DNA from: Fasciolopsis buskii
Taxonomy: Eukaryota; Platyhelminthes; Trematoda; Plagiorchiida; Fasciolidae
Assembly (NCBI GenBank): GCA_008360955.1
Contig: LUCM01001834.1
Span: 249,365-313,364 of the forward strand
Reading direction: 5' to 3'
DNA: 64,000 nucleotides
Shown: positions 1-11,700 of the stretch, in pieces
How positions within the stretch are numbered: position 1 is the first letter of the stretch
How the letters are laid out: the number at the start of each line of letters is the position of its first letter
Made by a program: the position numbers and the translations under genes
Notes under the pieces: generated by a model
The model's input: the letters and a program-made list of their open reading frames with translations, nothing else
Databases searched by the model: none
Told to the model about the DNA's origin: nothing

Positions 1-585
1 CCGGAAACGTTGAGGTAATCTTCAGTTTCAGACATAGGCTGACAAAAAGCAACATCATCAGCCGATCTGAATAACTGACCAGGGAAACTCATTAATGTAA
101 CTTTGACGTATGTTGAAACAAATAAGGAGGAAGTGTAGGTTCTTGGAAAACTTCAAAATTGTCTACGGATGGTATGGATATTTTTCGAAACAGCCTCGTG
201 CAGTGAGTTCTGCTGGTGGATTAGTCCGATGGTGATGTCGAGAGATGGTTGGGATAAATTCGGACAGATTTGACGGATGCCTCTAAGGATTTAGTGATAT
301 CGTGAACCGGAAAATCAGCGGCATCCAAAGTAAATCTGTTTGGATTGCATGCAAGGCGAAACAGGTCGTCGGGAAAAGTTATACGTCTCAGGAAGGCACG
401 TTCAACTAGCTCAAGACTGCAAGATTTAGGGCTAATGGGACGAAACTTTTGGCTAGATTTGGGGACGGGAACAACGGTTTCGGATCTCTGGCAGTCGGAA
501 TTGGAGCGTGTGCATAAAGATGCGTTCGGAAGCGGAGTAAATGCGTTCTTGCGGAAAGCTGCATTGTAGTTTTGGCGTAGTGAGG
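1..585 (-). mobile_element. LINE reverse-transcriptase fragment, cut by the window edge
   Basis: On the minus strand the stretch from about 510 down to 230 reads as an RT-like segment beginning VVPVPKSSQKFRPIS, followed by LELVERAFLRRI and a TLDA motif. This resembles the first conserved blocks of LINE reverse transcriptases (PVPKP...FRPISL...ERxxxRRI). Nearer the left edge, around 60-20, a second in-family motif reads SADDVAFCQPMSE, matching the catalytic (Y/A)ADD box. The two parts are not in one open frame, so the copy is broken. Its 3' part lies outside the window. The fragment is related in kind to, but not obviously the same family as, the element at 1560-4630. The clade is not assigned. 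Confidence 0.6.
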
Positions 586-1559
586 ATATACTATTTAGGA
601 CCTACAACTACGGTTATTTTATTCACTTGAATGAGTTTGAACGCATCTTTCCTGAAAAAGGATATTAAAGCATTCGTCTTGTACATGTGAACTTGCAGAG
701 TCATTGCACGTATAAATAAACGTTGGGTTGATAGTTTCCACATCTGCAGTATAACCGATCCGCTTCGTTTTCTTTCCACACAAAAGCCAAATTCCTCGCA
801 TCTGCTGTTGGAACCGGTCAGGAGTTGGCTTGCATACAACGAATCAATTCTTCTTATTTCTTCTAATATTGGCGATGAAAGATATCTGACCTTCTGGGAG
901 TCCCGTAATTTTTAAAAGCGCCTACACTGCTGGTAGAAAATGGGATCGTTACAGCCAAAAATTGCTTCCATGGCACAAAAAATTTCAAAAATCAGACGTA
1001 GTATATCTGCAAAAGTTAACATCATAATTTTTGATTAAAAACCCACCAGGTCGAGTAGAAAAGAGATTTTTGAAGAAGAACGATATATTTTCGATCAAAA
1101 TTGCTTATCTGTTTTGCTTTGGTCCGATTATTCGAGCGACTGGAAAGCTGTCCGGGACTAAATATTTGGTTTCAAAAGGGGCAGATAATGATCACTGGTT
1201 GTGATTGGACCATAGAATTTGATAGGGGCTAACCGGGGACTGTTGGTAGTGATCCCGTCTAGAGTAGAGATACGTATAGTTGGAGAAACAGGTAGATCGG
1301 CTATAACAAACAAGCTAAGAGAAAGGATTAACGAGTGATCAAATTCACCTATGATGAAGCTTAAGTTATTATCCAGTTATAGGACCTGTCACAATGAGAC
1401 TAAACATTCACGTGGTGTGACGGCTTGCGTGCTCCCATGATCCAACGAGCTATACAGGATGGCTTATCTCAAGCCGAAAATACACCCGTGCATGGAAGGT
1501 CAGCGGGTAGAGAGAGACCTGACGAAGTAGCCCCCTGATCCTCCCAGTCTGGGGGTGAT
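586..1559. other. No gene seen; possible 5' leader of the LINE in its last part
   Basis: I see no supportable coding region, RNA gene or repeat in 586-1300. The part from about 1320 to 1560 runs without a break into the endonuclease remnant and may be the 5' untranslated part of that LINE, but I found no sharp 5' boundary or target-site duplication. Confidence 0.4.
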
Positions 1560-1613
1560 TTGATTTAGCGGCTCAATCGAGAAAACGAGTGGAAGAATAA
1601 TTTGTCCAAGTAG

Positions 1614-2262
1614 ATGGGCTTCCAATCAGCTATATCCCGCTGTCTTATGGTCAGGTTCTTGTCAGAAACAAAGGCTTTAGTTAGGATAGTCTTGAGTGGG
1701 AAGCCCGAAGCGGTCCTTTTAGACAGGATCGCAGTCAACAGTTGCTTGTGCATCATGAGACTGCAAGGATCAGTTGGCGTCCGGAGGGATAGTAGTATTA
1801 GGCGCGGTTTATTTGTCATCTCGGCATATGCTCCAACAGACTGAAGCACTGACATGAAAAAAGACGAGTTTTACGATAACCTCGACACTCTTGTTCGGAA
1901 GAGCAAACGCTCTGACATTGTAGTGGTAGCAGTTGATTTTAATGCACAAGTTGGATAACTTAGTGCATCGAAGTCCTGTTTAGGTGGGCGATGCGCCTTG
2001 CCCGCTCAGTGAACAGATAACGGGGACATAATTCTTCATTTATGTGGGCACAGTAACCTATTCTTAACTAGTAAGAATTTCCGACACAGTTCGCATCGCA
2101 CAGCGACCTGGCGCTCAAACTGGACAGGTAGTCTGAGTCAGATTGATCACATCACAGTAAGCTGCCATTGGCGTGGTTCTGTTCAGAACTGTAGATCGCA
2201 CTGGACCACGTACTTCGAATCGGACCATGCGTTAGTTTTAATGTCGGTTTTGCTGCAGTCCA
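1614..2262 (+). pseudogene. APE-type endonuclease domain remnant of the LINE
   Basis: The remnant shows the family's LFVISAYAPTD motif (near 1806-1842). In a shifted frame follow a FYDNLDTLVRKSKRSDIVVVA segment and VDFNAQVG, the equivalent of the catalytic GDFNA box. Further on, in other frames, are the SQIDHITVS and SDHALV motifs (about 2136-2240), the conserved endonuclease C-terminus. These endonucleases nick target DNA to prime reverse transcription. Several frameshifts and stop codons separate the motifs, so no functional protein can be made. Confidence 0.8.
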
Positions 2263-2683
2263 ACGGCCATCGACGCAGGCCACAAACCCGATTGGCCCTC
2301 GAATGTCTGTCTGATTCGGTTGTTCGCAACAGCTATAAAAAGAAACGATCCGAGGAAGTAAGGACTTTGACTAGCCGCAATGTAAACGAGCAATTGGATC
2401 AAATTAAGCAGGCTGTGCACTTGGCAACAGATTTCGCCTGTGGTCCTAGACCTAACGTTCATCAGACACTGGATCTCGCAAGGGTCTCTGGGCCTAATGG
2501 AGCAAAAACGTCAGCTCCCTAACTGCAAAGAGGTAAATAAGATGCGTCGACAGCTGCAGCGTCAGTTGATGATAAGCCTTAAAAATGACCGTGAAAATTG
2601 GTGGGTTAATGTAACCGGAGAGATGGAAGAAGCGGCCGCTTCACGTAACAGCCAAAGACTGCTTAAGCTTATACGCGACAGCG

Positions 2684-3900
2684 ATGGGCGGTGAACTTCG
2701 GTTAGTGAAGTCGTGTGAGACAGGAAAGGAAAGCTCATCCATGGTAGACAACAAAGGCTGCACCGTTAGGCAGAGCTCTTCAGGGATCAGTTTAGCTGGT
2801 CACATGCTAAAGTATTTAGTCCGAAATTTACAGCTGCGAATTCTTGGCAAGTGTTACTTGATCCCCCCACCGGAAGGGGAAGTGCAGTCGAATATTCGGC
2901 TTCTGAAGAGGGGAAAAGCAACCGGTCCCGATGAACTTCCCCCAAATCCCTTCAAATTGGGTGGAGAAGTGCTGGAGAAATCGATTACCTCCTTGCTTCG
3001 TGATAGTTGGAACGAGAAGCGTATCCCGCTATCGTGGAGTGAGTCACTGATTTAACCCTTCTTCAAGAAGGTACACGGAGTGACTACAGCAATCATCGTG
3101 GGATTAGTTTAATTCCGATAGTTACTAAGGTGTTAGCTTCGATAATGCTGCGCCGTTTGACACCGATCCGCGAAAAAAATTTCCGCTAACATTAGGCCGG
3201 ATTTCGTCCAGGTCGAAGTGAAATCGATAAGATGTACACTCTTCGCCGAATACTCAAAACGTGCCACACGCACTGCTGCCTTAGCATCGCAGTCTTTCTT
3301 TACTTGAAGTGTGCTTTCGACTCCGTGGATCGACCAGCGGCATTCAGTGCTCTCCACCGGAAGGGTATGCCAACGAAGATCGTAAAAACCTGTTGCGAGC
3401 ATTGTACTCGCATACCTGTGGTCCCGTGATGGTATGCGGCGAACTATCACGTTTATTCGAAACGATTAGTGGCGTTCGACAAGGGTGTCCCATCCCTCTA
3501 TTCCTGTTCAGCTTCCTCATGGATGAGATGATGGAAGATGCCTTGGGAGATCTCCAGGATGTAGGAATCGAACTAGCAAATGGAGAGAAACTATGTGACC
3601 TAGATTACGCAGATGATGTGTGCCTGTTCGAGTCTGCGGACTATGCAAAACGTGCACTAGATAGACTCTCGAGATCAGTCGCACGGTTTGGCATGTTTTG
3701 CACCTTCAAAGTGCAAAGTGCTGTTACAGGATTGGACGATAGCAGCGCCGAACTTGCTACTGGATGGAGAAGAAATAACGACTGTGGACCGTTTCACCTA
3801 CCTTGGTAGCTGCGTGTCTAACGATGGTAGCTCGGCAATGGAGGTAAACACGCGTATATCTGAGGCTCGAGCAGCTTGCGCTGGACTGAGGCAATTGTGA
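2684..3900 (+). pseudogene. Reverse-transcriptase domain remnant of the LINE
   Basis: Conserved RT blocks appear in order: GKATGPDELPP (about 2920-2945), SDYSNHRGISLIPIVTKVL (about 3078-3136), FDSVDRPAAFSALHRKGMP (about 3317-3375), SGVRQGCPIPLFLFSFLMDE (3470-3525), the catalytic LDYADDVCLF box (3600-3630) and a thumb-like VDRFTYLGSCVSNDGS segment (3784-3830). Frameshifts are visible near 3390 (one A short in an A-run) and near 3692 (two bases short before TTTTGCACC), and a TGA follows LRQL at 3898. The middle of this region is shared almost base for base with copy 2. Confidence 0.85.
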
Positions 3901-4092
3901 TGTCGGCCTGATATTTCACTGAAGTTGAAAGGTTGTGTGTACTGTGCCGTAGTGCGCTCAGTTCTGTTGTACGGTTGCTGGCCATAAAATATTCGTGTCA
4001 GAGGTGTTCGTTGATTGTTTTTCGACTGCCGATGTCTGCTTAGTGTGGCTAGGATTGGATGGAGTGACCAAATGAGTAAGGTAGAAATCAGG

Positions 4093-4093
4093 N
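4093..4093. other. Ambiguous base (N)
   Basis: This is the only N I noticed in the window. It falls inside the near-identical block shared with the second LINE copy. The other copy has a T there in the same orientation (reading RNLVPGAG), so the N may be a repeat-induced consensus ambiguity. Confidence 0.95.
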
Positions 4094-4639
4094 ATCTAGT
4101 ACCAGGTGCCGGCTCTCAGAACACTTTTTTCATCGTATGCAACTTAGTAGACTACGCTGGTTGGGTCACACGTTGTGTATGGCAAACACTCGTCTACCAT
4201 ACCGTGCCCTATTTTGTGTTCCTCTCAAGGAATGGAAGAAGCCATGTGGAGGCCAACAGATGACGTGGCAACGTGGAATGGCAAAATGTAAAGCGAACTT
4301 AGGTAGAGTAGGTATCTCACATCTTCGTGGTTGGAGTCCGAAAATTCCGTCAACTGGCTGGCTGGATACACTGAAGTATATGACATTGAACCATGAACGG
4401 TGGCGATCTTGTTATTTTCCATCGAGTCAGAGTGATTGAAAGAGCGCGTTTGTCCAGTTAGACTGTGTTCGATATGTTGGCTGCAGCAGCGTTTTATCTT
4501 TCCCTGCCTGTGTAAGTCCAATCCCTGTTCCTCTCGGATATTCACTGTTTTTATAGGACCGTGTAACTCTGGGGACAAGGTAGCGGTTCGTGGGGTTTGC
4601 TTTGTTGTTTGATGCTGAACGATGATGGTGAGGATGAGT

Positions 4640-5560
4640 AAGACCGAAAAAGGCAGGGAGGAATTGAAAAGAAAACGAAATATTGCTCTCTGTGCCTCTG
4701 TAACTGTCGTTGCCAATCCCCTTGATAATGAGGACCGGGACAATTCATACACGATTGCTCCTGTTCTCGATACCAATGCTCGTTTCGGTAAAGTAACGCA
4801 ATATTTAACTTGGAATTTTCTTAGATTTACGGATAGCGAAGCATGTTTTCAAACTATTTTACTGCATGCATAAGTATCAGCTGAGAGAAAGCATGGCGAA
4901 TTTTGGTGACGGTATGATTTGCTCTGAACCGACCACATTTGGTATAGGAAGTGCATCCATCCATGGCTCTGGCCGCGGCCGTGTGCTGGCCCCGGTGGCG
5001 TGGGTGGTTCTTGCCATCGCGTATAGCGACATCCGCGGTAGGCATTTCTTCTGGAGTAAGCAACGCACATCAAAGCACTTTGTGGTATGCCGTGGCATTG
5101 TTTCATAGTAGCCATTTTCAACTATACCATTGGCTGTGGTAGTCTGAAGTAAAACGTTTTGCTTCAAATAATCTCACCAATGAAATATTTTAATGGGGTC
5201 ATATCAGACAGAAGTTTTCCGTGAAATGTGCATATTACTTACCTGAGGCACGCTTATAGGAGAGGGAAACGGTTTAACAGTTTGTGTACTCGGAATTCCG
5301 ATCCATACCGTCAGCCTTTGTTCGTACTATATTTTCAGAAACTGACGTCACTCATAACCGGGACAGTCCATTTGATTCATGCAAATAAATAATGGCTTCA
5401 ACACCGAACGGAGTCCAAAATGTGACTGTTTCACTTAAAGCCAAGAACAAAATGATTTTCTCACTATGAAATCGGGGAACTTACATTCATGAGCCAGAAA
5501 TCCAGAAAGATGTCTAATGCGCCACCCATTCAAAACGCCACCCATGGAGTTATGACTCAC
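4640..5560. other. Intergenic; no gene seen
   Basis: There are several overlapping short open frames on both strands around 4850-5170, but none has a recognisable motif or a convincing splice context. I see nothing I can name. Confidence 0.4.
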
Positions 5561-5569
5561 GGCTCGCCT

Positions 5570-5755
5570 TTCTTTTGTCTTTTATCTTTTATTTTTTACT
5601 TTCATTATTAACGAAACAAAAGTGTACACCAATTTTCAGGAAGGCGCAACGGCCAACAGATGGCTGCCAAGCGGGGAAGTCAACCGGCGGTGGGAGGATT
5701 CGAACCCACGAACTTCACATTCAAACGCCACGGCCTTATCCGTCCGACCACCGCC
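5570..5755 (-). mobile_element. tRNA-derived SINE with A-rich tail
   Basis: Read on the minus strand, the element starts with a 70-nt tRNA-like head (5755-5686), continues with about 65 bp of unrelated body, and ends in an A-rich tail (about 5620-5570, a long run of T and A on the plus strand). A tRNA-like head carrying A and B boxes plus an A-rich tail is the standard layout of a tRNA-derived SINE transcribed by RNA polymerase III. No clear target-site duplication was found. Confidence 0.6.
5686..5755 (-). other. tRNA-like head of the SINE (A box, B box)
   Basis: The 5' seven bases GGCGGTG pair perfectly with the 3' CACCGCC. A box: TGGTCGGACGG. B box and T-loop: GGTTCGAATCC with a mostly paired T stem (one mismatch). 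The anticodon loop position reads TTGAATG, which would give GAA (Phe), but the flanking anticodon stem does not pair. I therefore call it a tRNA-like SINE head or tRNA pseudogene, not a working tRNA. Confidence 0.55.
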
Positions 5756-5759
5756 GAAT

Positions 5760-8700
5760 GTACGTTGTATGATACATTGCAAATGTTAGATGGTTTTTAA
5801 CAATTTTGGCTGCAGAGCTTTGGCTAGTTGCAGTTCGGTAGCTGTCATTGAGTGAACGCTACCTATCTTCCCCAACTTCAAAGCACTAAGGGTGGATTTG
5901 ACTGCCTGTCTGGCTCCATCACAGTACCATTAAAAAACCACACACTTCTGTGCAATTTTGTCCACATTTCAAATACATTTAAAATACCTCAGTTAGTTGT
6001 TTCCGTTTAAGTAGTTGAGAGCTTTTGAACCCTGGCCAACAAATAGTCGTGTCTTCCTATTGCTGCAATCAGGGCCAGAATGACTTACCGTGGTCATCCT
6101 AGAGTTTTCCACCTCAATGGCCGAGATGCGATATCTTGTTCAATTGGAGTCATTTGTTTACACGTTAGTCCCATCGCAAAACGCTCGCTCAGCTAGGTCC
6201 ATTGGGGCTTATGTACATCCCGAGTTTCCAAGGGGCACGCTTGGTTTTCTCGACCACGGATTGTGCAGAATCAGTGGAGGGACTTTCCTGTCAGGGTGGC
6301 CGCTTTTGTGACCGTCTGTATATTAGTATTGCTTTGGGACTCGAGGAACGCTGTAAGCACAAGGTTAGCGACGGTGTGTTCGCAACTTTCAAGTGCATTT
6401 CCTTCTTTTTTCATACAGCAAATTTAGAATTCAGTCGATGGAATTTGTCACAAGGTTTTCCTTCAAGCATATATATAATCAAATAGTCATCATAATGTAC
6501 TCTATGGTGTACATCAGACTAATAAAGACATGAATCCAACTCAAGTTGGCACCGAAATCAACGTGAGTAACTGACTGAAATATGGTGGAACGGCCTAGAG
6601 CCCACAGGTGTTTCATTTTATCCGCAATTAGTAGGTTATTTGCGGGATTGTGTAAACTTCGTGGTTTCGGTAGAAGGATTTTTAAACTAGATCTGGGTTA
6701 AGCTGATCTACACATACGCAGCGGATGGACGGAGGGGAATGTTGTGGGGTTTGGATTAAGTTTCACACTTACAATTCCACATTCAGCCCGGATATTCAAA
6801 TTTTGAACATTATAACATGTCCGACACAATATTGACTTGACAGGAGCACGTGAACGCCCTTGATTGGTTGTGTACATTCTGAGCACTAGCTTGATACTTG
6901 CTACGAAAATGCTGTTGTTGTTCCACTAAAGGATATCTGCAAACCACTAAACCCGGAAGAGTAATATAAGCGTTGACAGACAGGTGATGCTGCAAAGGCT
7001 TGAGGTGACTTTATTCACGTCGGCCAACAATCAATACAAACCTAAATAGCCAGTGCTGGGAAACCTCCAGTTGTTCGATGTACTCAAGTTGTGATGAACA
7101 GGTTTCATAGTCTTCAACGTTTTGATCACATCCAATAGAGATCTTTGAAACAAACCGCTGAAGAGAGAGAAACAACTGGTCGTGTAAGAATCTATCATAG
7201 ACAAGCGTCAAAGTAAAACCGGGAGAATAAACTGGGCAAGTGGATACTTTTGGAACAAAATAACCTGCAATTACTCAGCGTTTTGTAATTGAATGAAACT
7301 ACTGGGTTTGTTTGTTATTGAAAATGAAATCAAAATGGATTAGTATTTCGCATTACTGTTTCGTGCTTAAAGAGTGGGGTGAATGGGGAGGAAGTAGCCG
7401 AAAAAGAGTTTTTAGTTGGGATAAAGTGTTGGGGTTAAAGAGGGTGAAATTGCTTTAGTGTGAAAAGAAGCACTATGGTTTTGGTTTTCTGAATTTTCGA
7501 GATTGCATCAACAATACGAGGTAGATTTCTAGAAAGATGTTACCTGCAACATAACGAGCAGATGAGATTACACTTGGGGTAGTCTTCTAGGGGCTTGTAG
7601 GCTTATTTTCACTGTGTGAATTATTCGCTTATACATCTAAGTAAAGGTTTGGTGATGACAGGAATTTGAGCTGTTCGATAAATGGAGCACTGTGTTGTCC
7701 CATAGCTTTAAACGAGAAGAAAACCTTTCGTTCCCCTGTCGATTTCCTGATGATGAGTTTGGACTAGCATTTTAGGAGGTACTGTGTTATCGTCGTTGTA
7801 CACAATATTCACCAGTTCACAAACTCTTCATGGAAGATTTTTCTGCCCTCTCCATCATATTGAGGAGCGAACAGTCTAAACGAAATATACTTCCCACCTG
7901 CTCCCAAAACAGGATGATTTGTTCGGAGTTCCAAACGGGAGCCTGTGACTTGGCAATCTGACTGACAAAGCAGTGGGGCATTAACCCACTACGGCAAATT
8001 GATCAATAATTATGACGAAGCCCTCTCTCATGTAAGAAGTCGTAGTTCGGCATTCGGTTCAAGTCCCTTTCCTTGCCCATCCACAGTCGGAGCCGAACAG
8101 AACAGTATCATTTGGGCGGGAAGGTGACCATAGTGAGTTAAGGATAGCTTCAAATTGAAGTGCGTCCGCCTCACCCAACCAACAGAGGAAAACACTTGAA
8201 CTCCGCCCTTTCTTCCATCTGCTAGAGGTTTTTCGGTCCCTAAACTTCTGAGTGATTCTGTATCTTGGAGTGATTCTTCCGTTGACGGGCTACTTGGTGG
8301 CACAAGGTCAGCTTTCCAAACAATCAGTTTTGTGAGATTAAAACTTTGTCTGAGATGTGCCCAGTGGCTTGTGAGGCATTATTGTACTTCTGACTTGAGA
8401 GGGGCGGACTGCATAATTTTGTAAGTTTCCGAGACACGCGAACTTCCAACAGCACCAGAGAGTACTCTCCAGTTGTATGACGAACATCAGGTAAAACGGC
8501 CAGCACAACTCGCAAGAAAGAACGAAATTCAAGTGCGGAGTACTACGTCAAGCTGGAACTTGCCTGGGGCGCAGTAATGGAAGATCACCTTACAAAGACA
8601 GAGCCCAACCAGTTTGGCATGATTTAAAATCCTGTGAAATGAACGAGAGCGCAGTTTTTGCCCATTTATCCGGACTCAATCGTCAAGGCTGATAACTCGA

Positions 8701-11700
8701 TATGAACATGATAGAAAACAGGCGGTCATTAGTAACTTTACACTGGACAGAATAGGCCTTTGACCCACTACATCAAGACAAACAGTTGCGTCCAAAAAGG
8801 CCCTGATTGATGATCACTTTTGAAAGACCTGTTTTGTGATAAATAACCGAGACCGGTGATGCGCACAGAAGTTTTAACATTATCTCCAGCCAGTAGTCCA
8901 GAATACACGCAACTATCATTTTGCTTAGGGCGCATAATAAAGTGGCATGATAAATTAACGAATACTAGTCTGAATACATGATAGAACTATCAGTCTGTTG
9001 ACTGCTATGCAACTGCGGGCTACGAGTCAATCATCCTGAAATGGTTTCCTAACAAAAGGGATATGCATAGCACTGGTCTGAGAGGTATGGCTCCAAAAAC
9101 GGGATAGGTATCAGTAATGTAGGGTTAAGGAGCGAACATATTGCAGTAACCCCAGAGTCTTACATTCACGGTCGGACGTAGAAGGTGATTCCCACTGAGC
9201 TATCGCAGCCAGGGGCCTTCGAAAGAGAATCACTTAAGTGAACACCCAATTCGTAATTCATTTTCAAAACCTGTGACCTCTATAGCCTAGTGCCAAGTGC
9301 ATATGCTCGGTAAGCCGAAAGTAATCGATTTCACCTTGACTTGACCTATGGACACAGAAAACGCGACAGAAAACGGTCAGGTAAACTTATTTGCCATATC
9401 ACCACAGCACAACCTAGTGCGGCACAAAACAGGACATGAATTCTTATCCATAATGGTCTAGATCGCTCCACAGTGCTGATACCAGGACAGTTCCCCCGGA
9501 GCCGGTGGACCAGTCAAAATAATCTGGCCTAAATTCACGGGTCCCTGGCCCGATTCTGCAGATAACTAGTCAAATCCTGCCGTTGGTAACACTAGTAAGA
9601 GGTAATCAAAAACGGGTTAAAAACAGAAAATCCGGTAAAATGCGGAGACACGCGGAAATCCATAATCTATCAGTTGTTTATGCGCGGAGAGTACGTGTTT
9701 GCTCATGTTGCTTCGTCTCTTCCGTGTGAAATGCTTTTACGGTTGCAGTGTAAACCTGCTCCATGATGAGCAATCGAATGTCATATCAATTTCACAAATG
9801 TGGTTTGCAAAGTGATCTTGGGGAATGATTGAGGTGATTTCTGTCTTGAGAATCTTATTACTCAGCCCACCTGATGGTATTTGCGAAACAGTCATCGCAC
9901 TGGAATTCGGGTTTGGGAGCCCTTGAAGTACTACTTATCAGATTAAAGACGGGACAGTTTCATTAGACGAATATTTTCTGGTGGTTTCAGATGAGGCTAC
10001 GAGCTGATTTCAAAAGTGCAAAAGCACTTTGTTTCGGTCCAATCAGTCATTTGACAGTGAGGATGGCTCAGGTCTGGAAAACAGTACCGCCCAACAAGCC
10101 CATCGGGACTCAGGTAAGTGAGACAGTCTAATATCCTGGTTGACTGCAAGCCAGGCGACGAAGTGGGCAACCAACCATTTGCCCTAACTCTGAAACAAGG
10201 AAAATGCGGTCTGGTTTTCGTGACGCTTTCAAAGGCTCTCGGAGCGGTGTTCGAAGTAAAGATGAAAGAAAAATCAGTGTGCCCGAGCGATGTGAGACAG
10301 AGTGACCAATGAGCTCTATCCTGTGTGTACCTAATATAAACTGTTTGATAATGACAAACACATTTGTGTAGCTTGGTGGGAGGCTATTTTGGACGAGGTG
10401 GGATTGGACAAAAATCGACTGACAGAAGGCGCTTGAGTTAGCGAGAGCGACAAAGACGTGATATTAGGGCAACTGGATCCTGTAGATGCGGAAGACTGTA
10501 GCAAATACGAATCATACTTACGGTAGGAATAGAATGGAAACACGTTTTTCCGATTCCTCTGACTAAACTGCTTGCCAAAATCCGTGGCAGAATATCTTTC
10601 CCCTTTCAATCAAGACGGCACCGTGGGGCATTGACTGTCTTTACCAACCAGATTCTTCACAGCAATTTGCAAACGGCAAGAGTTGCGTCGACATAACATC
10701 CAGAGATTCCTGTTTTCCGCCCTATCGAATAACTGAGTTAGACAAAACCATAAATGACCACTGAATTTCGAACGTTCCTTTAACCCTGCCAGATTGCTAG
10801 GTGATCGGGTTCCGTTCAGCTCACTTTGTTACACAAGAGTACCTTGTGACCACTTCCTTATCACTCCTTTGCTCTATATGCTAATACCTGACGAGAACAA
10901 ATGTGCCATCAGTCTTAATTCTTTAATTGACTAGGTTCTATTCCGAAAGTCCTAAACATGATTGGCGATGATCAAATGATCAATGTTGCATTTCAGTCTG
11001 AACCGCGTAGATTCAAATCCCGAAACCACCGATCAATTTCCCGATTTTGTTAATAGCCTTTGTCTTACACTTTAGTGAAGAATAAAAATATACTAGAACA
11101 AGATATATTTCTGATAAGACCAGATTGTTCAGGTGGGCTTTTCTTCTTGATTTCCAACATGACTTAACCTGATACGCATGGTCTACATGTACAGGCCTAC
11201 AAATAATCGATTTACGACACACCTGTTAAGTCGTTTCCCCCTTAAGCTTTAGCCAACGCCCGCAATTTTTTAGGGCCGATTCAACTTCTCCGTCTTGGCC
11301 CACAATTATTTTGCCCCAATCGATAATCCTTGAGCTTCGACGGGCACAATTTAGTCAAACCACCCCACGACCAACGAATCAGATCAAAATGTATTCGGAT
11401 AGTTCGAGATCAGTGAATAATAACAGCATGTTTTTTAAGCAAACATTCACCATTAACGGATGTTTTGTCACCTGCTGCACTGGAAATTTTAACAATCTAC
11501 CTGTTTTGTAGTACCATTCGGCACATTCTTTATTACCACAGCGTTTGATAAACGTCAGCATTTGGTGTGCCGAAAATTGCAATAGCTCGGTAAGTTCCGA
11601 CCTGCAAGCCGAAATACTTGGTCACATCTTTCCAAACGTCACTTCTGAGTGCACATCTAACTGTAATTTGCGAATATCCCGCTCCAGTAAAAACAAAGAA

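Larger units (their letters stand above)
1560..4630 (+). mobile_element. Decayed LINE with endonuclease and RT, copy 1
   Basis: This is a non-LTR retrotransposon of the endonuclease/reverse-transcriptase type common in trematodes. Remnants occur in the expected order: APE-type endonuclease (about 1610-2260), RT (about 2860-3900) and a C-terminal region (4020-4440) with RLRWLGHTLCMAN and MTWQRGM motifs. The frame is broken many times by stops and small indels. The 3' end at about 4626 finishes in a short GATGAT run, reminiscent of the simple-repeat 3' ends of RTE-like elements. RTE-like is my best guess, not a firm assignment. A second, 5'-truncated copy lies at 44078-45415 on the other strand. 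Confidence 0.85.

Noticed and set aside
4225..4776. A 183-codon minus-strand open frame (and its 117-codon twin at 44126-44479)
   Set aside because: It is the antisense of the LINE C-terminal and 3' region. The sense strand carries recognisable LINE motifs, so the antisense frame is a by-product.
5686..5755. A functional tRNA-Phe gene
   Set aside because: The anticodon stem cannot pair, the T stem has a mismatch, and the copy carries a SINE body and A-rich tail.
5575..5772. A 65-codon plus-strand frame
   Set aside because: It is the antisense translation of the tRNA-derived SINE.
8028..8303. A 91-codon minus-strand frame with Ser/Glu-rich start
   Set aside because: The second half looks like translated repeat sequence, and no acceptor or donor of quality surrounds it.
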